Assembly (NCBI RefSeq): GCF_900112685.1 | Contig: NZ_FOMS01000003.1 | Location: 186,001-250,000, forward strand | Reading direction: 5' to 3' | Source: Roseivivax sediminis | Lineage (GTDB): Bacteria > Pseudomonadota > Alphaproteobacteria > Rhodobacterales > Rhodobacteraceae | Length of the DNA stretch: 64,000 nucleotides | Shown here: one piece after another, positions 50,750 to 60,948 of the stretch | Position numbering within the stretch: the first letter of the stretch is position 1 | How the letters are laid out: each line of letters starts with the position of its first letter | The notes under the pieces: generated by a model | What the model was told of the DNA's origin: nothing | Seen by the model: the letters and a program-made list of their open reading frames with translations, nothing else | Database searches by the model: none | Position numbers and translations under genes: made by a program

Positions 50750-52204
50750 ATGGAGCATCGCACAGCCATCCGTTTCCTGCTGAACGATCAGGAGATGACG
50801 CTCGACGGGGTCGGCGCGTCCGACACGCTGCTCGATCACTTGCGCCTTGCGCGGCGCCTGACCGGGACCAAGGAGGGTTGCGCCGAGGGCGATTGCGGCG
50901 CCTGCACGGTGCTGGTGGGCCGGCTTCAGGACGGCGCGCTGCGCTACGAGACGGTGAACGCCTGCATCCGCTTCCTGGCCACGCTCGACGGTTGCCACGT
51001 GGTGACGGTGGAGCACCTGTCGCCGCGCGGCGGGGCACTTCACCCGGTTCAGCAGGCGATGGTGGATCATCACGGCAGCCAGTGCGGGTTCTGCACGCCG
51101 GGCATCGTCATGTCGCTCTACGCGCTCTGGATGCAGTCGCCGCGCCCGACGGCCGAGGAGGTGGAAACTGCGCTTCAGGGCAACCTTTGCCGCTGCACCG
51201 GCTACGCGCCGATCCTGCGCGCGGCGCAGGCGATCCAGTCCTACGGCACGCCCCAGAACGATCCGATCGCGACCGAGCGGACCCGGATCGTCGAGCGGCT
51301 GCGCGCCATGCGCGACGGCCGGCGGGTCGTGAGCGGGCCTGAGGGCAACCGCGCGATCCTGCCGGCGGACGTGGACGACCTCGCCGACGTGCTGGCGGAG
51401 GCGCCCGGGGCGACTGTGGTCGCGGGGGCGACGGATGTCGGGCTGTGGGTGACGAAGTTCCTGCGGCCCATCAGCCACGGGGTGTTCATCGGCCATCTGG
51501 ACGGGCTGAAGCGCGTCGAGATCACCGAGGACGCCGTGGAGATCGGCGCCGGAGTCAGTTATTCCGGGCTGGAGCCGGTGATCGCGGAGCATTTCCCGCA
51601 TCTGGCGCCCTATTGGCGGCGCATCGCCGGTTGGCAGGTGCGCAACATGGGCACGATCGGCGGCAACATCGCCAACGGCTCGCCGATCGGGGACACGCCC
51701 TGTGTGCTGATCGCGCTGGGCGCCACGGTGACGCTGCGGCGCGGAGCGGCGCGTCGGACGATCCCGCTCCGGGATTTCTTCATCGACTACGGAGAGCAGG
51801 ACCGCGCGCCGGGAGAGTTCGTGGAAGGGGTCCGCGTGCCGCGCCCCGAAGCGGGGCAGATCGACGCCGCCTACAAGGTGTCCAAGCGGCGCGACGAGGA
51901 CATTTCCGCGCTCGCCGCCGGGATCAGCGTAACGGTCCGCGACGGGGTGATCGCCTCGGCCCGCATCGCCTTCGGCGGCATGGCGGCGACGCCGCGCCGG
52001 GCGCAAGCGGCCGAGGCCGCGCTGATCGGCCAGCCCTTCGGGGAGGCCGCCTTCGAGGCGGCGGCGCGGGCGCTGGCGGGCGATTACGACCCGCTCACCG
52101 ACTGGCGTGCCTCGGCGGAGTACCGGCGGCTTGCGGCGCAGAATCTACTCCGCCGCTTCCATCTCGAACATGCGGGCGTGGCCCGCGTGCGGCTCAGCGC
52201 CTGA
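50750..52204 (+). CDS. xdhA: xanthine dehydrogenase small subunit (2x[2Fe-2S], FAD)
   Basis: A 484-residue subunit. Plant-type [2Fe-2S] ligands lie in CAEGDCGACTVL (Cys44, 49, 52), the second [2Fe-2S] domain in QCGFCTPGIVMSL and NLCRCTGYAPI, and the FAD domain in VVAGATDVGLW and GGNIANGSPIGD. It carries electrons from the molybdenum centre to FAD and NAD. The start 50750 follows GGGAGAG, and upstream in-frame starts are poor. It is followed by xdhB and xdhC, like the Rhodobacter capsulatus xdhABC order. Confidence 0.95.
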   Translation: MEHRTAIRFLLNDQEMTLDGVGASDTLLDHLRLARRLTGTKEGCAEGDCGACTVLVGRLQDGALRYETVNACIRFLATLDGCHVVTVEHLSPRGGALHPVQQAMVDHHGSQCGFCTPGIVMSLYALWMQSPRPTAEEVETALQGNLCRCTGYAPILRAAQAIQSYGTPQNDPIATERTRIVERLRAMRDGRRVVSGPEGNRAILPADVDDLADVLAEAPGATVVAGATDVGLWVTKFLRPISHGVFIGHLDGLKRVEITEDAVEIGAGVSYSGLEPVIAEHFPHLAPYWRRIAGWQVRNMGTIGGNIANGSPIGDTPCVLIALGATVTLRRGAARRTIPLRDFFIDYGEQDRAPGEFVEGVRVPRPEAGQIDAAYKVSKRRDEDISALAAGISVTVRDGVIASARIAFGGMAATPRRAQAAEAALIGQPFGEAAFEAAARALAGDYDPLTDWRASAEYRRLAAQNLLRRFHLEHAGVARVRLSA

Positions 52205-52216
52205 AGGGAGGGAACG

Positions 52217-54547
52217 ATGACCGACATGAAGACCATCCGCGCGCCGATCCGCGGCGCCGTCCACACCGGGCTCGCCCATGACAGCGCGGCGAACCACGTC
52301 ACCGGCCGGGCGAGCTATACCGACGACATCCCCGAGCCCGTGGGCACGCTGCACGCCTATCTCGGGGTGTCGAACATCGCGCACGGGCGCATCCTGTCGA
52401 TGGATCTCGCGGCGGTGCGCGCGGCGCCGGGCGTCGTCGCGGTGCTGACAGCGGACGACATCCCCGGAGAGAACGACGTGAGCCCGACGGGCAAGCGCGA
52501 CGACCCGGTCTTTCCCGCGGATCTGATCGAGTACCACGGTCAGCCGCTCTTCGCCGTGGTGGCCGAAAGCCGCGACTTTGCCCGCCGCGCCGCCGCGAAG
52601 GCGGAGGTGGAGGTGGCGCCGCTCGCCCATGCGCTCGACCCCGAGGCGGCGATCGCGGCCGGCTATCCGCATGTGACGGCGCCGTTGACGCTGGCGCGCG
52701 GCGAGGTGGAGACCGGGCGCGACGGGGCCCCTCACCGGATCGCCGGCAAGGTGAGGATCGGTGGGCAGGATCACATGTACCTCGAGGGGCAGATCTCCTT
52801 CGCGGTGCCGGGGGAGGACGAGACGGTTACCGTTCATTGTTCCACCCAGCATCCGAGCGAGGCGCAGCACATGGTCGCTCATGTGCTCGGGGTGCCGTCG
52901 AACGCGGTCAACGTCCAGGTGCGGCGCATGGGCGGGGGGTTCGGCGGCAAGGAAAGCCAGATGAACCTGTTCGCGGCGGTGGCGGCGCTGGCGGCGAAAA
53001 AGCTCGACCGGCCGGTGAAGATCCGCCCCGATCGCGACCAGGACATGACCGCGACCGGCAAGCGGCACGATTTCGTCGTCGATTACGACGTGGCCTTCGA
53101 CGAGGCGGGCGTGATCGCGGCGGTCGAGGGCAGTTTCGCGGCGCGCTGCGGCTTTTCGGCGGACCTGTCTGGGCCGGTCACCGACCGCGCGCTGTTCCAT
53201 GCCGACAACGCCTATTTCTATCCCCATGTGCGGCTGCAAAGCCGGCCGATGAAGACCAACACGGTGTCGAATACCGCCTTCCGGGGCTTCGGCGGCCCGC
53301 AGGGCGTCGTTGCCGCCGAGCGCATGATCGAGGAGATCGCCTATGCGCTGGGGCGCGACCCGCTCGATATCCGCAAGGCCAACTTCTATCGCGAGGGGCG
53401 CGACCTGACGCCGTACCATCAGCAGGTCACCGACAACGTGATCCTGCGGCTGGTGGAAGAGCTGGAAGAGCGGTCGGAGTACCGCGCGCGCCGGAAGCAG
53501 ATCGAGGCGTTCAACCGCGACAGCCCGGTGATCCGGCGCGGTATCGCGCTGACGCCGGTGAAGTTCGGCATCTCCTTCACCGCGACGCATTTCAACCAGG
53601 CCGGCGCGCTGATTCATGTCTATAACGACGGGTCGATCCACCTGAACCACGGCGGCACGGAGATGGGGCAGGGCCTCAACACCAAGGTCGCGCAGGTGGT
53701 GGCGGATGCCTTCCAGGTGGATATCGACACCATCCGCATCACCGCCACGACGACCGAGAAGGTGCCGAACACCTCGGCCACGGCGGCGTCCTCGGGGTCG
53801 GACCTCAACGGTATGGCGGCGCTTGACGCGGCCGAGCAGATCAAGGCGCGGCTCGTCGCCTTCGCCTGCGAGAGCCGCGGCGTTGCGGCGGACGCGGTGC
53901 GGTTCCTGCCGAACGCCGTGGCGGTCGGCGAAGAGGTGATCCCCTTCGCCGAATTCGTGAAATCGGCCTACATGGCGCGGGTGCAGCTGTCGGCGGCGGG
54001 GTTCTACAAGACGCCCGACATCCACTGGGATCGCTCCAGCGGCACCGGGCGGCCGTTCTACTACTACGCCTACGGCGCGGCGTGCTCGGAGGTGGAGATC
54101 GACACGCTGACCGGCGAATACCGGGTGCTGCGCGCGGATCTTCTGCACGACGTGGGCCGGTCGCTGAACCCTGATATTGATCGCGGGCAGGTGGAGGGCG
54201 CGTTCATCCAAGGGATGGGCTGGCTCACCACCGAGGAGCTGTGGTGGGATGAAAAGGGGCGCCTCCGGACGCACGCGCCGTCGACCTACAAGATCCCGCT
54301 CGCCTCGGATGCGCCGCGCGTCTTCAACGTCGATCTGGTGAGCTGGAACGCCAATGCCGAGCGCACCATCAAGCGGTCGAAGGCGGTGGGCGAGCCGCCC
54401 TTCATGCTCGGAATCTCGGTGCTGGAGGCGCTGTCTATGGCGGTGGCGAGCGTGGACGACTACCGCACCTGCCCGCGCCTCGACACCCCGGCGACGCCGG
54501 AGCGCGTGCTGATGGCGGTCGACCGGCTGCAGCGGGGGGCGGTATGA
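52217..54547 (+). CDS. xdhB: xanthine dehydrogenase molybdenum subunit
   Basis: A 776-residue catalytic subunit that hydroxylates hypoxanthine and xanthine to urate. The molybdopterin loop RMGGGFGGKESQ, the substrate-binding Arg in NTAFRGFGGPQG and the catalytic Glu in VGEPPFMLG near the C-terminus are all present. GGAGGG lies before ATG 52217. Its stop overlaps the xdhC start by four bases. Confidence 0.96.
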   Translation: MTDMKTIRAPIRGAVHTGLAHDSAANHVTGRASYTDDIPEPVGTLHAYLGVSNIAHGRILSMDLAAVRAAPGVVAVLTADDIPGENDVSPTGKRDDPVFPADLIEYHGQPLFAVVAESRDFARRAAAKAEVEVAPLAHALDPEAAIAAGYPHVTAPLTLARGEVETGRDGAPHRIAGKVRIGGQDHMYLEGQISFAVPGEDETVTVHCSTQHPSEAQHMVAHVLGVPSNAVNVQVRRMGGGFGGKESQMNLFAAVAALAAKKLDRPVKIRPDRDQDMTATGKRHDFVVDYDVAFDEAGVIAAVEGSFAARCGFSADLSGPVTDRALFHADNAYFYPHVRLQSRPMKTNTVSNTAFRGFGGPQGVVAAERMIEEIAYALGRDPLDIRKANFYREGRDLTPYHQQVTDNVILRLVEELEERSEYRARRKQIEAFNRDSPVIRRGIALTPVKFGISFTATHFNQAGALIHVYNDGSIHLNHGGTEMGQGLNTKVAQVVADAFQVDIDTIRITATTTEKVPNTSATAASSGSDLNGMAALDAAEQIKARLVAFACESRGVAADAVRFLPNAVAVGEEVIPFAEFVKSAYMARVQLSAAGFYKTPDIHWDRSSGTGRPFYYYAYGAACSEVEIDTLTGEYRVLRADLLHDVGRSLNPDIDRGQVEGAFIQGMGWLTTEELWWDEKGRLRTHAPSTYKIPLASDAPRVFNVDLVSWNANAERTIKRSKAVGEPPFMLGISVLEALSMAVASVDDYRTCPRLDTPATPERVLMAVDRLQRGAV

Positions 54548-55419
54548 CCGGCCTCGGCGCCTTTCTCGACCGGCACGGCGCGGTGATCCGCGTGGCGCTG
54601 AGCCGCGTGCGCGGCTCGTCCCCGCGCGAGGCGGGGGCGGAGATGTTCGTCGCCGCGGAGGGGATGCACGGCACCATCGGCGGCGGTCGGCTGGAATACA
54701 TGGCCGTCGCGCGGGCGCGCGAGATGCTGACCGAGGGCACCCTGCGCGAGGTCATGGACCTGCCGCTCGGCCCCGAGATCGGCCAGTGCTGCGGCGGGCG
54801 CGTGGAGGTGACGCTGGCCCGGATGGGCCGGACGGACCGCCGTGCGGCGCTGGAGCGGGCCGGCGCCGCCGAGGCCGCGCTGCCCGAGGTGCTGATCTTC
54901 GGCGCGGGTCATGTCGGCCGGGCCCTCGCGGACCTCATGCAGCACATGCCGGTTCGCGCGGTGCTGATCGACCCGCGCGGCGAGGAGTTGGGCCGCTGCG
55001 CCGCGCGCGTGGAAACCCGCCTTGCCGCGATCCCCGAGGCCGACGTCGCGACCGCCGCGCCCGGCGCTGCCTTCATCGTTGCCACGCACGACCACGGGCT
55101 CGATTTCCTGGTGACCGACGCGGCGCTGGCGCGCGGGGATGCCGCCTATGTGGGCCTGATCGGATCGAAGACCAAGCGCGCGAAGCTGGATCGCTTCGTG
55201 CGCGATCACGGCGCGGCCGCGGATACGACAAGGCTGACCTGTCCGATCGCCGCCGGCCCCAGCCGCGACAAGCGCCCCGAGATCATTGCCGCCTGCGTCA
55301 CAGCCGAGGTGATGACGGCGCTCACCACCCACGACGCGGCCCGCGCGCCGCGCGCCCACACCCCATGCGCCCGCATGGACACGCAAGGCGCTGAGGTCCG
55401 GGAGGGCCCGCGCGGCTGA
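54544..55419 (+). CDS. xdhC: xanthine dehydrogenase accessory protein XdhC
   Basis: A 291-residue chaperone that binds sulfurated molybdenum cofactor and inserts it into XdhB. The N-terminal XdhC/CoxI part has GSSPREAGAEM and GTIGGGRLEYMA, and the Rossmann part has IFGAGHVGRALADLM. The ATG overlaps the xdhB stop (ATGA), ensuring matched synthesis. Confidence 0.95.
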   Translation: MTGLGAFLDRHGAVIRVALSRVRGSSPREAGAEMFVAAEGMHGTIGGGRLEYMAVARAREMLTEGTLREVMDLPLGPEIGQCCGGRVEVTLARMGRTDRRAALERAGAAEAALPEVLIFGAGHVGRALADLMQHMPVRAVLIDPRGEELGRCAARVETRLAAIPEADVATAAPGAAFIVATHDHGLDFLVTDAALARGDAAYVGLIGSKTKRAKLDRFVRDHGAAADTTRLTCPIAAGPSRDKRPEIIAACVTAEVMTALTTHDAARAPRAHTPCARMDTQGAEVREGPRG

Positions 55420-55472
55420 GACGCCGCCGGGAAGGGACCGCACGCGCCGTCACCCAAGGGAGGAACCCCGAC

Positions 55473-57047
55473 ATGGAGACGGGACACTACACCTACCGGC
55501 TGTTTTCACGCAGCGACTTCAGCGCCTTCTGGGCGCTCTTCACAGACAACCTCGTCAACCTGATCGTGTTGTCGGGGATCTGCCGTTTCGTCTTCGGCAT
55601 GCCGGGCGAGATCGTTTTCGGCCGCATCCTGCCGGGCGCGGCGGTGGCGATCATCGCCGGCGTCGCGGTCTATGTCTGGCTAGCCCGCCGCACCGCCGAG
55701 CACACGGGCCGCGACGTGACGGCGCTGCCCTACGGCATCTCGACGCCGGTGATGTTCGTCTACCTCTTCGGGGTGATCGGACCGATCTACTGGGCGACCG
55801 AGGATCCGGTGCTGGCCTGGCAGGTCGGTATCGGCGCGGGCTTCATCGGCGGCATCGTCGCCGGGCTGGGCGCGCTGGTGGGTCCGTGGCTGAAGCGCGT
55901 GACGCCGCGAGCGGGGATGCTCGGCACGCTCTGCGGTATCGCGCTGGTGTTCATCGGGACGGTGCCGCTCGCCACGGTTTTCGAGGACCCGTATGTCGGT
56001 TTCGCCTCGATGATCATCATCCTCTGGGGCCTCGTTGGGCGCTTCCGGTTGCCGGGCAACGTGCCGGCGGGCCTTCTGGCGCTGGTCGCGGGCACGGCGG
56101 TCGCGCTGGCGCTCGGCAAGGCGGAGATCGACACGTCGAACGTGGGCCTCTACCTGCCGATGCCGTATCTCGGCGACCTCGTTGCCGGCATTCAGCACCT
56201 CTTTGCCAATCCCGAGTTGTTCCTCGTGCTGGTGCCGGTGCAGATCTACAACTTCATCGAGACCATGAACAACGTGGAGAGCGCCGAGGCCGTGGGCGAC
56301 AGCTACCCGGTGGGGCTCTGCCAGGTGACGGACGGGGCGGGGACGATGATCGGCGCGCTCTTCGGCTCGCCCTTCCCGACGACCGCCTATATCGGCCATC
56401 CGGCCTACAAGCGGATGGGGGCGCATGCGGGCTACGTGATCGGCATGGGCACCGTCATCCCGCTGGCGGCCTTCACCGGGCTCCTGGCCTTCCTCAACGG
56501 GCTGATCCCGGCGGCGGCGGCCGCGCCGGTGCTCGTATTCGTGGCGCTCAGCCTCATCACCAACACCGCGCAATCGGTGAAGCCGGCGCATATCGCCGCC
56601 GTGACCATCGCGATGATGCCGCATATCTCGAGCTTCCTCGTCACCAAGTGGAACTCGATGATGGCCGCGCTGGGGGCGAGCGGGGTGGAGGGTCTGCCGG
56701 CGCTGGGCGATGCCGGCCTGACGGCGGAGCTGCTGACGCAGGGCGCGCATTACCAGGGGCATCTGCTGCTGAGCCAGGGGGCGATCCTGACAGGCCTGAT
56801 CTGGGGTGCGATCGTCGCCGACGTGATCGACGGGCGGTTCCGCGCCGCGGCGGGCTTTGCCTTCGCCGCCTCGGTGATGTCGGCCTTCGGAGTGATCCAT
56901 GCCGCCAGCCTGCAATGGCCGACGCCGACGCCGGTGGCGCTGGGCTACCTGATGGCGGCGGCGTTCCTGGCGATCTACCCGGTCCTGCACCGCGACGAGA
57001 CGCGCGGGCGCGAGGCCGAGCCGGCCGGCCTGCAACCCGGCGAGTGA
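55473..57047 (+). CDS. NCS2-like purine/xanthine permease
   Basis: A 524-residue membrane protein with about 12-14 helices. Segments such as RTAEHTGRDVTALPYGISTP, RAGMLGTLCGIALVFIGT and AYIGHPAYKRMGAHAGY resemble the NCS2/AzgA-like nucleobase permeases, though the match is distant. Clear GGAGG before ATG 55473. Between xdhC and guaD, its cargo is most likely guanine, hypoxanthine or xanthine (context inference). Confidence 0.78.
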   Translation: METGHYTYRLFSRSDFSAFWALFTDNLVNLIVLSGICRFVFGMPGEIVFGRILPGAAVAIIAGVAVYVWLARRTAEHTGRDVTALPYGISTPVMFVYLFGVIGPIYWATEDPVLAWQVGIGAGFIGGIVAGLGALVGPWLKRVTPRAGMLGTLCGIALVFIGTVPLATVFEDPYVGFASMIIILWGLVGRFRLPGNVPAGLLALVAGTAVALALGKAEIDTSNVGLYLPMPYLGDLVAGIQHLFANPELFLVLVPVQIYNFIETMNNVESAEAVGDSYPVGLCQVTDGAGTMIGALFGSPFPTTAYIGHPAYKRMGAHAGYVIGMGTVIPLAAFTGLLAFLNGLIPAAAAAPVLVFVALSLITNTAQSVKPAHIAAVTIAMMPHISSFLVTKWNSMMAALGASGVEGLPALGDAGLTAELLTQGAHYQGHLLLSQGAILTGLIWGAIVADVIDGRFRAAAGFAFAASVMSAFGVIHAASLQWPTPTPVALGYLMAAAFLAIYPVLHRDETRGREAEPAGLQPGE

Positions 57048-57097
57048 GCAAACGCGCGGGGGATGTCTGCCCCCGCGCCAACCCCGAGGCAAGAGAC

Positions 57098-58447
57098 ATG
57101 ATGACCCCGACCGACCAGATCATCCGAGGCCGCATCCTGAGCTTCCGGCACCGGCCCGAGGGCCCCGAGGATACCGGCGCCTATACCTATCTCGAGGACG
57201 GCGCGCTGGCGCTGGCGGGCGGGCACATCTCTGCCTGCGGGACATGGGACGAGGTGCGCGCCGGGGCGCCGGCCGCCCCTGTCACCGACCACCGGCCGCA
57301 CCTGATCCTGCCGGGCTTCGTCGACACGCATATCCATTTCCCGCAGATCGAGATGATCGCGTCCTGGGGCGCGCAGCTGCTCGACTGGCTGAACAGCTAC
57401 ACGTTTCCGGCCGAGCTGCGATACGACGATTCCGAGCACGCGGCGGCGATGGCGCGGGCGTTCCACGATCTGCTGCTGTCGCACGGCACGACCACGGCAG
57501 TCGCCTTCTGCTCGGTCCATCCCGGCTCGGCCGAGGCGTATTTCGCGGAAGCCGCGCGGCGCAACATGCGGATGCTCGGCGGCAAGGTGATGATGGACCG
57601 GAACGCGCCGGAGGGTCTGACCGACACCGCGCAGCGGGGCTACGACGAGAGCCGCGCGCTGATCGAGCGCTGGCACGGGACGGGTCGGGTCGGCTATGCC
57701 ATCTCGCCGCGCTTCGCGCTGACCTCGACGCCGGCGCAGCTGGAGGCGGCGGGGGCGCTGGCGGCGGAGTTCCCGGACTGCCCGATCCAGACGCACCTGT
57801 CGGAGAATCACGGCGAGATCGAAGCGACCCGCGCGCTGTTTCCCGAGGCGCCCGATTACCTTGGCGTTTACGAACGCTACGGGCTCGTGCGGGAGAATAC
57901 TTTGCTGGGTCACGCGATCCACCTGGAGCCGCGCGAGATCGGCGCGATGGCCGAGCGGAGGGCCAAGCCGGTTTTCTGCCCGACCTCGAACCTCTTTCTG
58001 GGCAGCGGGCTCTTCGATGACGCGGGGCTGCGGGGGTGCGGGATCGTGCCGGGGATCGCCACGGATGTCGGCGCGGGCACGAGCTATTCGATGCTGGCGA
58101 CGCTGGCGGAGGCGTACAAGATCCTGCAGCTTCGGGGCCAGGCGCTGCACCCGCTCGCCGCGTTCGACTGGATCACCCGCGGCAATGCCGAGGTGCTGGG
58201 CCTCTCGGACCGGATCGGCACGCTGGCGCCCGGGAGCGAGGCGGATCTCGTCGTGCTCGATTCCACCGCGACGCCGGCGATGGCCTTGCGCGTGTCGCGG
58301 GCGGAGACGTTGGCGGAAGAGCTCTTCGCGCTGCAGATCCTCGGCGACGACCGTGCGGTCGCAGAGGTCTACGTCGCCGGTGCGGCGCAGCTTGACCGTG
58401 CGGCGGCGCAGGGCCGGGACGAGACCCGCGCCCTGCAACCGGCCTGA
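57098..58447 (+). CDS. guaD: guanine deaminase
   Basis: A 449-residue amidohydrolase that converts guanine to xanthine, feeding XdhAB. The zinc site starts with GFVDTHIHFPQ. QTHLSENHGEI, LLGHAIHLEP and ATDVGAGTSYSML are GuaD signatures. Starts at ATG 57098 or 57101. A frame open from 55886 is shadow of the permease gene. The stop lies seven bases from the convergent FAH-family gene. Confidence 0.93.
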   Translation: MMTPTDQIIRGRILSFRHRPEGPEDTGAYTYLEDGALALAGGHISACGTWDEVRAGAPAAPVTDHRPHLILPGFVDTHIHFPQIEMIASWGAQLLDWLNSYTFPAELRYDDSEHAAAMARAFHDLLLSHGTTTAVAFCSVHPGSAEAYFAEAARRNMRMLGGKVMMDRNAPEGLTDTAQRGYDESRALIERWHGTGRVGYAISPRFALTSTPAQLEAAGALAAEFPDCPIQTHLSENHGEIEATRALFPEAPDYLGVYERYGLVRENTLLGHAIHLEPREIGAMAERRAKPVFCPTSNLFLGSGLFDDAGLRGCGIVPGIATDVGAGTSYSMLATLAEAYKILQLRGQALHPLAAFDWITRGNAEVLGLSDRIGTLAPGSEADLVVLDSTATPAMALRVSRAETLAEELFALQILGDDRAVAEVYVAGAAQLDRAAAQGRDETRALQPA

Positions 58448-58454
58448 GACGCTC

Positions 58455-59597
58455 TCAGGACAGCAGCCCGCGCGCGGCGAGGTTCTTCATCAGCGCGCGG
58501 GTTCCGAAGGTCCATTCCGGCGCTTCGGTCGACAGGCGCACGACGTTGCGCAGTGCGCCGAGGCCGGGCGCGGAGATCGTCACCACGTCGCCCTGCTTGT
58601 GGGTGAAGCCTTCGCCGGGGACGTCGCGATCCTCCGTCGGGGCGAAGAGCGTGCCGAGATAGAGCACCACGCCGTCGGGATACTGGTGGTGCCGCCCGAG
58701 GGTCTGGGCGACAAGATCCTCGGGATCGCGGCTTATCTCGGACATGGAGGAATGGCCGGTGAGGGTGTAGCCGTCCTCCCCTTCCACCAGCAGCGTCAGC
58801 TCGGCCCGGCGCACGTCGTCGAGGCCCCATCCGTCGTCGAACAACCGGATCATCGGGCCGATGGCGCTGGAGGCGTTGTTGTCCTTGGCCTTGCTGAGCA
58901 GGAGCGCCGAGCGCCCTTCTAGGTCGCGCAGGTTCACGTCGTTGCCGAGCGTCGCGCCGAGGATGCGGCCGGCCGACGAGACTGCGAGCACGATCTCGGG
59001 CTCGGGGTTGTTCCAGGTGGAGACGGGCAGGAGACCGATATCGGCGCCCGGCCCGACAGAGGCCATCGGGGGGCACTTGGAGAAGACCTCCGCATCCGGG
59101 CCGATGCCGACCTCCAGGTATTGCGACCAGAGTCCCTCGGCCTGGAGCGCGCGCTTGACCTCTGCCGCCTCGGGCGATCCGGCGCGCAGATCGCGCAGGC
59201 TGTCGCCGATCGCCGCGCCGATGCGGGCGCGGACGGCTTCGGCGCGGGTCGGATCGCCGGCGGCCTGTTCCTCGATCACACGTTCCACCATGGAGCGCGC
59301 GAAGGTGACGCCGGCCGCCTTGACCGCCTGCAGATCGCAGGGGGCCAGAAGGTGCAGGTTCCGCCGATCGCAGGGATTGGCTGCGATCTCGTCCAGCGGG
59401 CCGAGCGCCTCGCCCGGGGCGCCGCGTACATGCGCGGCCGGGTCCGGCAGGTCGAGCACGTCGCTTACCGTGGGTGCCGTGGCGCTGGTGATGTCGGTCA
59501 GGGTGCCGTCCCGCAGCGTGACCACGGCGGGCCCCGCAACATCCGGCCGCCAGCAGCGGCCCAGCCAGAGCCCCTCGGGCGCGTCGATCAAATCCAT
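58455..59597 (-). CDS. fumarylacetoacetate hydrolase-family protein of the sugar cluster
   Basis: A 380-residue protein with a C-terminal FAH fold: EVFSKCPPMASVG, WNNPEPEIVLAVSS, GNDVNLRDLEGRSALLLSKAKD. In non-phosphorylative sugar pathways, related FAH-family enzymes dehydrate 2-keto-3-deoxy sugar acids or cleave diketo acids. The exact reaction here is not certain. It is the last gene of the minus-strand run that begins at 62130. Confidence 0.8.
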   Translation of the reverse strand: MDLIDAPEGLWLGRCWRPDVAGPAVVTLRDGTLTDITSATAPTVSDVLDLPDPAAHVRGAPGEALGPLDEIAANPCDRRNLHLLAPCDLQAVKAAGVTFARSMVERVIEEQAAGDPTRAEAVRARIGAAIGDSLRDLRAGSPEAAEVKRALQAEGLWSQYLEVGIGPDAEVFSKCPPMASVGPGADIGLLPVSTWNNPEPEIVLAVSSAGRILGATLGNDVNLRDLEGRSALLLSKAKDNNASSAIGPMIRLFDDGWGLDDVRRAELTLLVEGEDGYTLTGHSSMSEISRDPEDLVAQTLGRHHQYPDGVVLYLGTLFAPTEDRDVPGEGFTHKQGDVVTISAPGLGALRNVVRLSTEAPEWTFGTRALMKNLAARGLLS

Positions 59598-59625
59598 GTC
59601 TGCTCCTTTTTTCGGCCCCGTGCCG

Positions 59626-60876
59626 TCATTCCGCCGCCGCGGCGCCGCGGCCGATCTCTTGATGATGGCGCGACAGGCCCGTCGTCAGCGGAAACAGCGT
59701 GGCCTGCAGCGCGTGGTAGATGTCGGGCTTGCCCGCGAACTGGTGCGCGACGGGCTGGCATGTCGCGTCGATCTCCGGGTGCCAGCCGCCGTGGACGGGA
59801 TCGACGAAGCAGCTCTCGGCAAAACGCCAGAGGCGGCGATACCAGAGCTCGTCCGTCGTTCCGTCGCCGAGCTTGATCAGCGCGGCGAGCGCGCCGATGC
59901 CTTCGGTCACGGGCCACCAGTAGCGGTCGGCGATCGCCACGTCGTTGCCGCCCAGATGCAGGGTGTAGACCATCCCGCCATCGGTGCGCCAGCCGTCCCA
60001 GAGCGCGGTCTCGATCAGCTTGCGCGCCCGGTCCGGCGCGCCGTTGTCGGGGCGGCCCTCAAGGTCCCAGTGCTCGAGGATCAGCCGGCCGAGTTCGAGG
60101 CTGTGGCCCGGCGTGGTGCCGGCGGGGCGGAACATCGGATCGCCCGAATAGTCCGGGTCGACCTGCCAGTCGGCATCGTAGTGTTCCGGCAGGCGCCAGT
60201 CGTGATCCGGGGCGATTTCCTCGGTGAAGAAGCTGAGGATGCGGCCGGCGCGGTCGAGCCAGCAGCGCTCTCCCGTCGCGATATGGGCGGCGAGCATCGC
60301 CTCCACCCCGTGCATGTTGGCGTTCATGCCGCGGTAGTCCGACAGAGAGGACCAGTCGCGGGAGTATTCCTCGCAAAGGAGGCCGCGCGCGTCGTCCCAA
60401 AAGCGGGTGTCGAGCACTTCGGCGATGTCTGCCAGAAGCGCGTCGGCATCGGGGTGATCGGCGGCCTTCGCGCTCGAGGCCGCCAGCAGCACGAACACGT
60501 GGCCGTAGGCGAGTTTCGGGCCGTCGCGCGGCCCCTCCGCATCGGCCCACCAGACATAGCCGCCGTGGGCGTCGTCGCGGTGCCAGGTGCGCAGCGCGGA
60601 CATGCCGGCGTCGATCATCCGGTCCGCCTCGTCGTGGCCGAAGGCCTGGCCGAGCGCGTAGGAATGGACGAGTCGCGCGGTCGTGTGCAGCTCCTGCCCG
60701 TTCCGGGGCAGGGGGGAGCCGTCGGTGTCGAGCGCGTCGAAGCCGCCATCCGCGCGCAGGCTCTGGTCGAATAACGCCAGTTGGCGTTCGGCATCGGCGG
60801 CGAGCCAGGCCCGGTGCGCCCGGTCGCGCAGCCAGGAAACGGAATTGTCGGTCGTGCCGAGCGGCAGGTCGGTCAT
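59626..60876 (-). CDS. AGE-family aldose-ketose isomerase/epimerase
   Basis: A 416-residue (alpha/alpha)6-barrel protein of the N-acylglucosamine 2-epimerase superfamily. Segments GGYVWWADAEGP, KLAYGHVFVLLAAS, YRGMNANMHGVEAMLAA and TTPGHSLELGRLIL hold the conserved catalytic histidines. The pattern is closer to the mannose/sulfoquinovose isomerase (YihS-like) branch than to true N-acylglucosamine epimerases. Start 60876 after GAAGGAGG. Its place in a deoxysugar oxidation cluster is unusual. Confidence 0.85.
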   Translation of the reverse strand: MTDLPLGTTDNSVSWLRDRAHRAWLAADAERQLALFDQSLRADGGFDALDTDGSPLPRNGQELHTTARLVHSYALGQAFGHDEADRMIDAGMSALRTWHRDDAHGGYVWWADAEGPRDGPKLAYGHVFVLLAASSAKAADHPDADALLADIAEVLDTRFWDDARGLLCEEYSRDWSSLSDYRGMNANMHGVEAMLAAHIATGERCWLDRAGRILSFFTEEIAPDHDWRLPEHYDADWQVDPDYSGDPMFRPAGTTPGHSLELGRLILEHWDLEGRPDNGAPDRARKLIETALWDGWRTDGGMVYTLHLGGNDVAIADRYWWPVTEGIGALAALIKLGDGTTDELWYRRLWRFAESCFVDPVHGGWHPEIDATCQPVAHQFAGKPDIYHALQATLFPLTTGLSRHHQEIGRGAAAAE

Positions 60877-60948
60877 GCGGGACCTCCTTCGGATCGGGAG
60901 CGATGGCCGTGACGTAGCCCGTCCCCGGCGCAATGCACAGGGGGGCGG

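Noticed and set aside
55886-58447. 853-codon frame joining the permease shadow to guanine deaminase
   Set aside because: Residues before 57098 are an out-of-frame reading of the permease gene. GuaD homology begins at 57098.
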